64,000 nucleotides of DNA from Heterodera schachtii (Eukaryota > Nematoda > Chromadorea > Rhabditida > Heteroderidae): the NCBI GenBank assembly GCA_023374025.1, contig SIJG01000096.1, forward strand, positions 261,822 through 325,821, given 5' to 3'. Numbering within the stretch: the first letter of the stretch is position 1; each line of letters opens with the position of its first letter. Below are positions 52,953 through 62,013 of this stretch, piece by piece. The position numbers and the translations under genes are program-made. The notes under the pieces were generated by a model. That model was not told where the DNA came from and ran no database searches. It was given only the letters and a program-made list of their open reading frames with translations.

Positions 52953-53636
52953 ATGAATTTGTGCCTATTTTTATCCATTTTAATTGCATTTTTAATTGTG
53001 CAAATTGAAATTGGAGCAGAAAAGAAAAAATTGGAACAAAAAACATTGGCAGAAATATTTGGAGAAAAATGGGAAGAAAAAGAAGAAGAAAAAGGAAATG
53101 AACAGAAAAAGAGAGAAATCGTTGAGAAATTCAATAAAATTAAAGAGAAAATCAAGCAAAAAGGGAGAAAATATTCAGCAAAAGAATGGTATAAAATTAA
53201 TTCGAAAATTGCTAAAAAATTGGATACAAATAGCAATTATATTTATAAATGGATCAAAGAATTGGGCATATATAAAAGGCACAACAAATCAAAAACGGAT
53301 GAACAAAAAATTGAAATTGTTCAACAATTTATTGGATTAAAAAATGAATATAAACAAAAAGGTAGAAAATATTCGACAAAAGAATGGCACCAAATTTATG
53401 CGGAAATTAATAAGAAAATTGGAGTTGGCCATATCGTAATTGAAAAATGGAAGAAACAATTTGGAATGAATCGAAAAGTAATAACTGTAAATGAAAAAAT
53501 GGACAAAATAAAAATGTATTGGCAAATAAAAAGAGAAAATCCAAAAATAAGTGATGAAAAAATTGCAAAATTGTTGGAAATTAGTGGGCAGAACATTCGA
53601 AGATGGAAAAAACAATTTGAAGAACAAAAATTTTAA
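52953..53636 (+). CDS. Secreted protein with three HTH-like repeats
   Basis: The frame has 227 residues from ATG 52953 and is uninterrupted. A signal peptide (residues 1-21, LFLSILIAFLIVQIEIGA) is followed by an acidic Lys/Glu helix (~25-52). Three repeats follow, at ~53-112, ~119-177 and ~184-223. The repeat pattern is (I)V..F..(I/L)K...KQKGRKYS.KEW..I...I.KK......I.KW.K..G, i.e. helices resembling transposase- or homeodomain-type helix-turn-helix units. The last repeat is shorter (SDEKIAKLLEISGQNIRRWK). Composition is Lys/Glu/Ile-rich and codons AT-rich. The combination of a secretion signal with DNA-binding-like repeats suggests a secreted, possibly host-directed protein. That is inference; family and function are unknown to me. 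The ATG chosen directly precedes the hydrophobic core. Confidence 0.72.
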   Translation: MNLCLFLSILIAFLIVQIEIGAEKKKLEQKTLAEIFGEKWEEKEEEKGNEQKKREIVEKFNKIKEKIKQKGRKYSAKEWYKINSKIAKKLDTNSNYIYKWIKELGIYKRHNKSKTDEQKIEIVQQFIGLKNEYKQKGRKYSTKEWHQIYAEINKKIGVGHIVIEKWKKQFGMNRKVITVNEKMDKIKMYWQIKRENPKISDEKIAKLLEISGQNIRRWKKQFEEQKF

Positions 53637-54370
53637 TCTTAGAAATGAAATGGGAATTTTTTGATTTTTATTTGTTTAAGCTGTTGACAATTTTATTCAT
53701 ATAATTTCTCTATTTAAACTTATTGTTTTTTAAAATGCATAAATTTGCTGAAAAATTTAGCCTGAAAATGGCGCAATAAATAATTAGTTTATAAATTAGT
53801 GAAACAATATAAAGAAGGAATTTTTTGGAAATTTTGATTAACCCGGACATTTTCGGAATGAAAAATAATCAAGGTGTGGATTTAAATGTGTAATAAATCA
53901 AAGACCAAACTGGGAACCCCTTCTCCTTATCCCATATTCATAAATTCTATTAGAGCCCGAACGGAACCGGGGCCCCGCCGGGATTTTGCCGGGACTCCCA
54001 GGTCCCGGTTTTTTGGACCAACCACCGAGACCGGGTGTCCCGGTAAAACGGGAGTCCCGATCCCAGGATCCCGTCCCGGTCGATTTCCTAAGTCCCGGTC
54101 TGAATCTGGATTCAGATTGCCCAACCCTGAAAATCCCCAATAAACACGACTTTTTAGAAGGAAAAAAATTTTTCTTCTAAAAAGAGGGCCCACCATTTAT
54201 GTATAAATATATTGCCTATTTTAGCATATAGTAAAAATTTAAAATTTCTTTGGAAACCAACATTTTTTGATTGTCTAAAATGCTCCTTAGCCATTGTTTT
54301 GGTGTTTTTAAAGTTAATTCTGAATTTTACACAATTTTTGGCATTTTTTTGAAATGTAGAACATAATTAG
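53637..54370. repeat. 3' flank with a CCCGG-rich array
   Basis: 53951-54110 begins TAGAGCCCGAACGGAACCGG and holds many GTCCCGG/CCCGGT words, then ends near CCCAACCCTG. The left border resembles the 43741 element, but no matching right end or duplication was found. A hairpin of CTTCTAAAAA words follows at 54150-54185. Confidence 0.45.
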
Positions 54371-54500
54371 TAGGGATGACAAAAATATGTACAAAAGTGG
54401 TCAAAATATCGAAATAAATATGTAAAAAATCCGGAAATATGTAGGAAACATGTACAAAAAACCCAAAATATGTACCAAATATGTAAATAAATTTTTTAAT
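54371..54500. repeat. ATATGTACAAAA array after a TAGGGATGAC end
   Basis: About seven ATATGTA(C)AAAA-type words follow TAGGGATGACAAAAATATGT. A related GGGTACATATTT array with CCATATTTGGTACATATT lies at 56320-56355. No partner end was found. Confidence 0.4.
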
Positions 54501-54675
54501 GAGTATTTTTTGGAAAAATTTCCTCGGAAAAGGTGAAATAGGCACAAAATGCCATAAAAAGACCTAAATAGGCTTAGAACCACATAAGTATTTGAAAAAT
54601 TAAAAACGCGGGAGGGCGGCTACCATGTACACTATTACCCATAATTACATAGCTAATTCAAAAAGTGTAAAAAAT

Positions 54676-54936
54676 TTAAAAAAGTGATCCGCTTTGGTCG
54701 ACTCCAACCGAATGCAACCGCTCGTTGTTGGCACAAAGGCCAACGTGGCCATTCCAGGCATTTGCTTGCGGTGGCCCCAACCAAATGCAACCCAACCGCC
54801 AGCAGTTAAGCACTTCCCCGTTGTACATGTTCAGGTTCTTGGTCACGGACTTGGTCAGATTCGGTCCCGTCCCGTACGTACACACCAAGACGGGAAACGG
54901 CGCCAACCAGCAGCAGATCACACCCACAACTCTGAT
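54676..54936 (-). CDS. Exon of an unknown Cys-rich, possibly secreted protein
   Basis: After an acceptor-like ...atcag at about 54940, the minus strand is open and GC-rich to a stop at 54676. The chain begins hydrophobic (VGVICCWLAPFPVLVCTYGT) and continues LTKSVTKNLNMYNGEVLNCW, GPPQANAWNGHVGLCANNER. The beginning could be a signal peptide. The opposite strand is also open but less plausible. No family is recognised and no neighbouring exon was found; it is probably a fragment. Confidence 0.4.
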   Translation of the reverse strand: MRVVGVICCWLAPFPVLVCTYGTGPNLTKSVTKNLNMYNGEVLNCWRLGCIWLGPPQANAWNGHVGLCANNERLHSVGVDQSGSLF

Positions 54937-55003
54937 TTCAGTTCTTTTTTATATGACGCAAAATTTTTTAACATTTTTATGATTAAATTTTCTTGCTAAT
55001 TTC

Positions 55004-55093
55004 TAGAGATCGGACCGGTCGGTTTTTTTCGGTTTCGGTTTTTTTTCGGTTTTTAACCAAAACCGACCGACCGACCCTCTTGTCCGGTCTCTA
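55004..55093. mobile_element. 90-bp hAT-like MITE in an HTH-repeat gene
   Basis: The ends are TAGAGATCGGACCGG ... CCGGTCTCTA with a perfect 8-bp duplication CTAATTTC (54996-55003 and 55094-55101). The body is almost entirely CGGTTTT/AAAACCG words. It is inserted in the repeat-1 coding region of the minus-strand relic at 55102-55320. Confidence 0.9.
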
Positions 55094-55101
55094 CTAATTT
55101 C

Positions 55102-55320
55102 GGCATAATTTTTCTTCCATTCTTTTGTCGAATATTTTCTCCCTTTTTGTTTGATTTTCTCTTTAATTTTGTTGAATTCTCCAATAATTTCTCTTTTTTT
55201 CTGATCGTTTTCTTTTTCTTCCCATTTTTCACCAAATTTTTCGTCAAATGTTTTCTGCTCCAATTTCAATTTGAATAAATAAAAATGCAATTAAATGGGA
55301 AATTGGCACAATTTCATTTT
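55102..55320 (-). pseudogene. HTH-repeat family member, truncated by a MITE
   Basis: The ATG at about 55316 begins a family signal peptide that is broken by a frame change after eight codons (remnant FKLKLEQKTFDEKFGEKWEE in the new frame). EIIGEFNKIKEKIKQKGRKY STKEWKKNYAEI follows, and then the 90-bp MITE. Beyond the MITE only a few codons continue before AT-rich sequence, so the rest of the gene is lost. Confidence 0.7.
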
Positions 55321-56029
55321 TGACAATTTTTCTTCAAAAAATTAGAAATTAAATGAAATCTAACAGAAATATAAAATAATAATTGAATTATTCTTTCAAA
55401 TTGTTTAATCAAATTATTGACAGGCTTATTATTTTATTATTCACAAAGAATGAGCATTTCCCTCTAATTATTGATCATATTATCAAATTAATCATTTATT
55501 TAGAATAAGTAAATAAAAAATTACACCATTAAGCATAATTCCAATTGTAATAAAAAATTCAGCTTTTTTAAACTTTTTTTCATTTCTTACTTCTAAGAGA
55601 GTTAAATAGGACCTGGAAAAAATTAGGAACCTGAATTAGGTATATGGACAGAAAAAATAAAAATGGGGTCAAAATTCAGACGAAAAATTCCCGGAATGTT
55701 GGCGAAATGCTTAAATAAGGAAAATTGCTAGGTTAGAGTCGAGGTGGACTAATTCGGAAGCTCAACTCTAAGGGTGTATTCTTATTTGTTATTATATTTT
55801 GTTAATAAATGTCTCAAAAACTCAAAATACAATTAGATTTATCAACAAATTGATAAAAAAACTCAGTAATATTTCATAAATGTTTCATTTAGGAATGCCT
55901 AAAAATATAAATTTTTCGGCTAAATTTTGTTTTTATTTGCCTTTTACCACAGAAATGACATTCATACAGATTTAATTTTTCACCCCAAAATTGAAAGGTG
56001 AAAGGGCCAAAAATGTAAAATTTCGTCAT
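55321..56029. other. Upstream flank of the HTH relic, otherwise empty
   Basis: 55380-55500 shares words with the family's upstream block (AATAATTTGATTAAAC, GATCAATAATTAGAGGGA on the minus strand). Nothing else is recognised. Confidence 0.35.
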
Positions 56030-56215
56030 AATTTTTGTCCCATTCTTTTTTCGAATATTTTCTTCCTTTTTGTTTATAATATTCATTTTTCACTCTTTAT
56101 AAGGATCAACAAATAAAATAAAACGATTTTGTCAAAAAAAGTTTGTGAAAATCATCCAATTCCAATTATAACATATCATTTTCTTCTCCAAATTGATTCT
56201 TCCATCTGCGGATAC
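56030..56215 (-). pseudogene. Remnants of another HTH-repeat gene
   Basis: Minus strand 56090-56020 encodes KNEYYKQKGRKYSKKEWDKN YDEIL, and 56215-56170 encodes ASIRRWKNQFGEENDML plus a stop. The order on the strand is rearranged, so these are scrambled fragments. The flank TAAAACGATTTTGTCAAAA also follows the 39.6-kb copy. Confidence 0.55.
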
Positions 56216-56539
56216 TTGCATCTGTACCAAATTTTTTTCTATTCAACTTAAATCTACTGAATTCCCTAAATAGTAAATAGTAGGAAAAATACTTTATTTT
56301 TTGTGTTTGCGAACAAAAATTGGGTACATATTTCGCGACTTTATCCATATTTGGTACATATTTTGGATTTTTAGCACTTTTTTTTTTCAAAAAAAGAGAT
56401 TGCAAAATACTAAAATGTGATTAAAAGCCTTTTAGATATTTTTATGCATTTTGTTAATTTAACCCTTTCCTGGTTTCGCAGATTTCGTTAAATTTTTTTT
56501 TTGCCAATTGCGCACCTCAAGAGTAAACTTTGGATATTT

Positions 56540-57240
56540 TTGCCCGTAAAATTTGGCTTCCAATGATTCGACGGCTTCGACTTTTACCCGTGGCCTTCTT
56601 TTGTACATTTATTTTCAACTCACATCGCCCATAATTCTCGCTGATCTCAATCAATTTGATTCAATCAATTCCTTTGACATTTTCCTCGATGGAATTGCTG
56701 ATGATAGGCCAAAAGCAACTCTGGCGGCCAAATGTTGTCCACTCCGAGAAAAGACGGGCATATTAGCAAAGATAAAAAGAGGGGAAGAGAGAAAGAGTAA
56801 AGAAAAAGAGAAATGGACCAGCCGATTTGGGATGTTTTTGCTCATGAAATTTTGCTAATTTTTGCACTAAAAATTCGCCGGTTGGGCTTTAATGATGGTG
56901 CTTATTTTGGCAATTTGCTTCGTCTCATTTCGCCGACAAATCTCTCCGATCTCAACCTGCGTTTAATCTCTCTCATCTGGTCGTCTGTTGCAGATGGGAT
57001 TGGTGATTTCGATGGGCCAATGGAACTTGTGCTGCTGGCCAAGCGTTGTCCAAATGGTTGCTTGCACACTCCGAGAAAAGATGCCAACCGAAGCGATTGC
57101 GTTGCCTGGAACAAATGATGGGTAATTAAGCGATGCCAAATTGGGGAGACGGCGGTTCAATGGGAGGACGAAAATTGGGACAATTTGGTGAATAACGTCG
57201 ACTTTACTCTTTACAGTGGACATTTTTTCCAAAAAGAATG
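56540..57240 (+). pseudogene. F-box-like family fragments, duplicated and frameshifted
   Basis: Two incomplete units lie in a row. The first (56553-56770) has SPIILADLNQFDSINSFDIF and GIADDRPKAT. The second (56813-57118) has ALKIRRLGFNDGAYFGNLLR, LISPTNLSDLN and CLHTPRKDANRSD, followed in another frame by RCQIGETAVQWEDENWDNLV (57130-57220). These are the same landmarks as in the 46.2-kb exon, which places all of them in one family. Order is preserved but pieces are missing and frames change, so this is a relic. Confidence 0.65.
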
Positions 57241-57743
57241 ACAGCCTACGGTCAGCATGAATTGTTGTGCCATGGCATTTATTGTATTCTCCGCGAGTAT
57301 GCTCAGAGCTTTTTCCCTTTTACCATTAGCCGTTTTATCAACGATTACTCACAATGAATTCGTATACACATAAAATACAATGCAATGGTCAAATACATAC
57401 GAACAATCATACTCAATACAATAATATTGAAATGGCATAGTGCCAACGTCTTTTCGGTAACATAATCGCACCAACCAATCAAATTATTTCATCATTTCTG
57501 TCACATAATCGCATCAACCAATCAAATTATTTCGTCATTTTCTGCTACTGTTGTTGCTGACCACCCGGCCCGGGAGAAGCGTTGTTGAGAAGACTGAAAA
57601 AAGAAATTCTATTGCAAATTATAACTATTGGCATTTTATTAGTGCATTTAGTTTATGAGTCCAATCAACTGCCTTAGTTTTTGGTACCATAGTCCTTCTG
57701 TCCATTTTAAAATAAACCATACAGTTTTGGTATCAATTGAAAG
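57241..57743. other. Intergenic, no gene seen
   Basis: It contains the direct repeat ACATAATCGCAYCAACCAAT (57460 and 57502) spaced about 42 bases apart. Nothing else is recognised. Confidence 0.35.
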
Positions 57744-58973
57744 TAGGGTTAAGCCCCGACCCCGAGCCCCCCGACCCCCGACCCGACCCGAGACGTTTTT
57801 TGGGCCGGTCCCCCGACCCGACCCCCGACATGTCATCCCCCGAGGTCCCCGACTTTTTGCCCCCCGACCCCCCGACACTATTTCGGGGGATTGGGGACTC
57901 CGAGCGTTTTAAAAATTTAAAAGTTAATTTATCCACGAAGGCGGGAAATATTGAAAATTTTTGAGATTTTGGATAAATTTACTTAATAAAATTCATTAAA
58001 AATTACGAAAAACTTTCCGGTGGCGCCTATCGGCATCGCCGGCCCCCCAAAACCATGGTGCCGATCGGTAATTTTTCAAAATATGAACACCAAGGCCGAA
58101 AAATAAGATTTTAGGGTCAAAAATAAGAACATTTTGCAATATTTTTTCAAAATTTGAGTTCATTTTGCCCACATATTTTCACCAAAAATGACCAATTTTT
58201 GCGCGATTTTGAGCCAAATTTTTAAGAAAAAATAAGCTTTTGCGGACCGGTGGTACCGACAAGATGCCGCCGGAAAAAAAAATTGAAAATTGGGAGTTTT
58301 TGTAGCATTTTTTACATAAAAATGGCCATTTTAAAGTTTTTTTTTCTCAACCAGCGAAATAAAACATTAATCAGAAAAAATTTAAAAAGTTTAGGTGAAG
58401 CCTGAAAATAAGAAAAGGTTAGAAATAAGGACAAATTTCAGTAAATTCGGGATCAAAAGATCAAAAAATTTTGCGGCAGACCTTAAAATTTCTTGAAATA
58501 GTGACATATGCCATAAAATTTCAAAATTATAAATATATTTAAGAAAGCAGAACAATTTTCGTCGCTACCCCAAAATTAGAAATTCATATAAATAAGAACA
58601 AATGGAAGCCCCTGGTTTAAATCCTTTGTCATTATTTGTAAGATTTGTCCTTATTTTTGACCCTAAAATCTTATTTTTGACCAGCGATGTTCTTATTTCG
58701 GGAAATTTTCAAGGGTAACCCTGGTTTAAAGGCCAGCTTGGACTCACTCTTGCTGGCGCTAACGAAATCAGATGATTAAAGTGAAAAAAAGGAAGATTTA
58801 CGGGAATTTAAAAATAAAAATTGAGTTTTCGTTAAAATTTCGTTGATCACTACCCGATCGGGGTCCCCGACCCCCGACAATTGAGCTTCCCCCGACCCGA
58901 CCCCCGACATGTCGCCCCCCGAGGTCCCCGGCCCCCGACTTTTTGCCGCCCGAGGGCTCGGGGCTTAACCCTA
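57744..58973. mobile_element. hAT-like element with CCCCGACCCGA array
   Basis: The ends are TAGGGTTAAGCCCCGA ... CTCGGGGCTTAACCCTA with a perfect 8-bp duplication ATTGAAAG (57736-57743 and 58974-58981). Both ends are rich in CCCCGACCCGA words. The interior holds GGTGGCGCCTATCGGCATCG at 58019, and inverted ATAAGATTTTAGGGTCAAAA words. A solo left end of the same family lies at 37650. Confidence 0.92.
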
Positions 58974-59039
58974 ATTGAAAGTACTAAATCTAAGCAATTG
59001 TCGACGATTGGACTCATAAAACAATAAAAAAAAATTTTT

Positions 59040-60528
59040 AATTGTTCACCCTTGGTCGAATCCGCCATCTCTGATCAAAATGTTAATTGGGTTCTGTCGA
59101 GCATGCAACTCATCGCTCAGATTTGTCCAATTTCGCATATCCCATCCAATTGGACAACGGGTGAGCAGGCCCGTATCCAGAAAAAAATTTCGGGGAGGGC
59201 ACCCGAAGAGCTTTTTTTTTTTTGCTCATCAAGCCAAAAAATTTTTTGAACTAGTGTTATTTTCAAAATCTTCAACGCGGAGCCAAAAAAAGAGGAATTA
59301 TTAGCGGTTTACGCCGACGAAAAATCACACTTTCTCCATTTTTGGCTCAAATTTTCAAAAAATAATGGTTCAATTGGGGCCCGGCGGTGCCGATAGGCGC
59401 CGCCGGGAAAAATTTTTGAAAAATTAAATGCAATATGATAAGAAAATGTGCAAAATTTTCAGAAAATTTGCCCATTTTTGCTTGAAAATTTTTTGATTTT
59501 TCATTTCGGGGGGGGGGGGGGGGGCACGTGCCCCCCCATCCCCCCCCCCCCCTAGATACGGGCCTGCGGGTGAGCACATAATGATGCGGAACGTTTTGTT
59601 TAAGAGTCAGTTTTTCTTCGGTCACTCCGTTGATCAGATCAAATGGCAAAGTGTAGTCAATTTGTCTTGGAGGGAATCGCAAAAACACACGGAAAGAAAC
59701 AGGAGAAGAAGCATCCATAAATGCCTAAAATGGGACAGAAAATCATTGAAATGCAAAAATCAGAAAAACCAATTAAAAGGAACACTCACATTTTGAAGTT
59801 CTTCCATCGCATCAGACCATTCATCGCCAAAAGAAGTCACGTGGCATTTCAGCAGTTTTGGCAAACCGTTCGGACGAGGCGTCAACAGCCATTTGGTAAT
59901 TGCTTGGCCATCGGACGCATTGGCATTGTCATCGGCCGGAAAAACGAATGGCATAACACGGTCTACAATTATGTAGAGAAGTTTTGGACAATCGCAGAGA
60001 ATGGACGGGGCCAATCCACGCATGTTGCGAAGAGCGATTTTGTTCAAATCCAGCAAATAAATCGAATTGCCCAGCATTGGCCAAATTGTGAACAACGCAA
60101 ATTCCAAAATGCGAACGTTTTCAGTGACAATCTCCAAATTGAGAGAACAGACGAGGAAAAGACGGTGAAAACGGCCGAGAAATGTGAGGACATTTTGGTC
60201 GATGTAACTGAAAGGCACAAAATGTGATGTTGACAACAATTCAAATCCAATTCATTTTTACGCGATCGTAATCCATCGGAATGCGATGACATTGTTTGGT
60301 AACGGAATTTGAGGAATTGGCACCGGGCTTCCATCAAATGAATTGACAATTTCCATTTGCTTTATCCCATCTTCGGCAATGTGCCATTGAATGAGTAATT
60401 CTTTGTCCAATGCCTAAGTGCGCCTTTCGAAATGTTCATCCACGATGCTGTCAAAGTGGCGACTGATCAGCGCGATTCCAAGGCCCAGCTGAGAAGGCGG
60501 AAGTAAGTTGAACAGCGCTTGCCAACTG
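59040..60528 (-). pseudogene. F-box-like family pseudogene with a hAT-like insertion
   Basis: Exon A runs from the acceptor at ~60529 to 59790. It has the F-box-like start NLLPPSQLGLGIALISRHFD, then PIPQIPLPNNVIAF, and the C-terminal domain YIDQNVLTFLGRFHRLFLVC, ALRNMRGLAPSILCDCPKL, ADDNANASDGQAITKWLLTP. Intron 59789-59725 is clean (phase 0). Exon B (59724-59040) has PFDLINGVTEEKLTLKQN, then a 401-bp element, then CPIGWDMRNWTNLSDEL and the stop. In-frame stops near 60420 and 60265, and the insertion, make it non-functional. The family is expanded in cyst nematodes and probably recruits substrates to SCF ubiquitin ligases. Confidence 0.82.
59166..59566. mobile_element. 401-bp hAT-like element in an exon
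   Basis: The ends are CAGGCCCGTATC ... GATACGGGCCTG with a perfect 8-bp duplication CGGGTGAG (59158-59165 and 59567-59574). The right side has G and C homopolymer runs forming a hairpin. The centre carries GCCCGGCGGTGCCGATAGGC. It interrupts the last exon of the F-box-like pseudogene. Confidence 0.92.
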
Positions 60529-60664
60529 GAAAATGAACAAATTTTCGAAATTTATTTTTTGCTTTTTTAATTGCCGATAAGGCTAAAGCTGCAAAATTAG
60601 GCAAACATGTCGATCATTGGACCCAAAAATTTTTTTTCTTAATTTTTTCTGAAAATTCTGATAA

Positions 60665-60765
60665 TACGTTTCTAGGGGTGTTTTGAGGCGCTGATCACGA
60701 ATACGCCTTCTATTTCGCCCAATTCAAAACCCCAAACTCAAATTCTAACAAAAAGTCGAAAATTC
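60665..60765 (+). repeat. Single arm of the CGCTGATCACGAATC family
   Basis: GGGGTGTTTTGAGGCGCTGA, TCACGAATACGCCTTCTATT and CAATTCAAAACCCCAAACTC follow the family order. Confidence 0.6.
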
Positions 60766-60821
60766 AAATTCTTTCAAATTATTATTTTTGTTCAACCTTT
60801 GTTTACGCACACGGGAGTCAC

Positions 60822-61035
60822 CCCCAACTCATCCATACCCAACTCATCCAAACCCAACTCATCCATATCCAACTCATCCATAACACTGCGAGTCGTCGTC
60901 GTGGCATTTTTTATTTATGCGAGTCATCGTCGTGGCATTTTCTGCTTATTCGAGTCTTATTCGTGGCATTTTTTTTGATCGTGCGGTCTCGGTCGTGGCA
61001 TTTTTTGGCTGTAAGGTCTTAGTCGTGGCATTTTT
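60822..61035 (+). repeat. Two abutting tandem arrays
   Basis: 60822-60882 has four to five units of CCCAACTCATCCATA. 60888-61035 has five units of about 29 bases ending CGTCGTGGCATTTTTT. The arrays are adjacent but unrelated. Confidence 0.8.
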
Positions 61036-61041
61036 ATCATT

Positions 61042-61164
61042 ATGCGGGAGCATTTGGGACGCGGCACTTTCGAGGCGCAACAGCAAATGTACGAACAACA
61101 CATTGACGAGCTGTTGCGACACATGGAACTGCACGGCGATGGCGTACAGGTGGCGAGAATTTAG
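61042..61164 (+). CDS. Short GC-rich ORF, possible exon fragment
   Basis: ATG 61042 follows directly after the tandem array and opens 40 codons (REHLGRGTFEAQQQMYEQHI DELLRHMELHGDGVQ) to a TAG at 61162. The composition is helical and much richer in GC than its surroundings, typical of an exon. No family is recognised and no linked exons were found. Confidence 0.3.
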   Translation: MREHLGRGTFEAQQQMYEQHIDELLRHMELHGDGVQVARI

Positions 61165-62013
61165 ATAAATTGTCATTGGAAAAAGGGGTCAGAAATTTGC
61201 CTCTACGAAATACGAAATACCCCACCCCTCAGAGGCCAAATTTTTTTTTGCTTTTCACAACATTTTTTGTGATCTATTTGATAAAAAATTTTGTCCAAAA
61301 ATGACAGAATTTGCGATTTCTAGCCGATTTCATTAATTTTTATGAATAATTTTATTAGAACAATGTATATATTTTTTAAATACATATGAAAAGCAAAACG
61401 AAAATTCATTTTGCAAAAAAATTTATTTAATTAGAAAAATATATTTTCATAAAAATTTTAAAGAAATGCAATTCAAATGCGTAAAATTTTTGAGTTTTTA
61501 ACGCAAAATTTTGTTTTTTTTTTCAAATTCGTAAATATTCCCATTTTTACCGGCGCATTTTTTTGCCCAAAATTTTACGAAATTGCCTCTTAAGAAATTG
61601 ACCTCCCCCCCCCCCCCGGCCCGCTCCTGCTTCCACCTATGCTTTGTTCCCCAAAGGAGGAGTGGCGGAATGGGGTGGATGATGAGGAGTAATCCTCGTA
61701 ACTTTTGCCAAATCTGAGCTTTCCACTATTAGAAACACCCCAAAAAATTTACATCAGAAGATTCCTTTCAGCACCTTGAGCCCAATTGTTCTTCAAAGCC
61801 TACGACGGAAACAAAAACTGCCCCAATGACAAACGACGGCACGCACAAGGGACTCTGAACCAGAAAATGAGGTGCCGCAGACACAAAGCGTCAACGTTGA
61901 CCGAATGAAGAATAATAATAATTGGACAATTTTTTAAAATTAAATAGCCATTATATTTAATGATTTCTTTATAATATTATTGATTTAATAAAATTTTATG
62001 AAAACATAAAAAC
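61165..62013. pseudogene. AT-rich region with a relic of the mucin-like gene's third exon
   Basis: 61772-61900 begins with the same acceptor context (ctttcag) and encodes LEPNCSSKPTTETKTAPMTN followed by a stop, paralleling LGKKNCSNKTEQTTTPTTTT of the gene at 19398. The downstream part (AATGAGGTGCCGCAGACACA) also parallels that exon. The rest is AT-rich with a C run at 61608. Confidence 0.5.

Noticed and set aside
53951..54125. Complete hAT-like element starting TAGAGCCCG
   Set aside because: No complementary right end and no 8-bp duplication were found, so it is listed only as an array.
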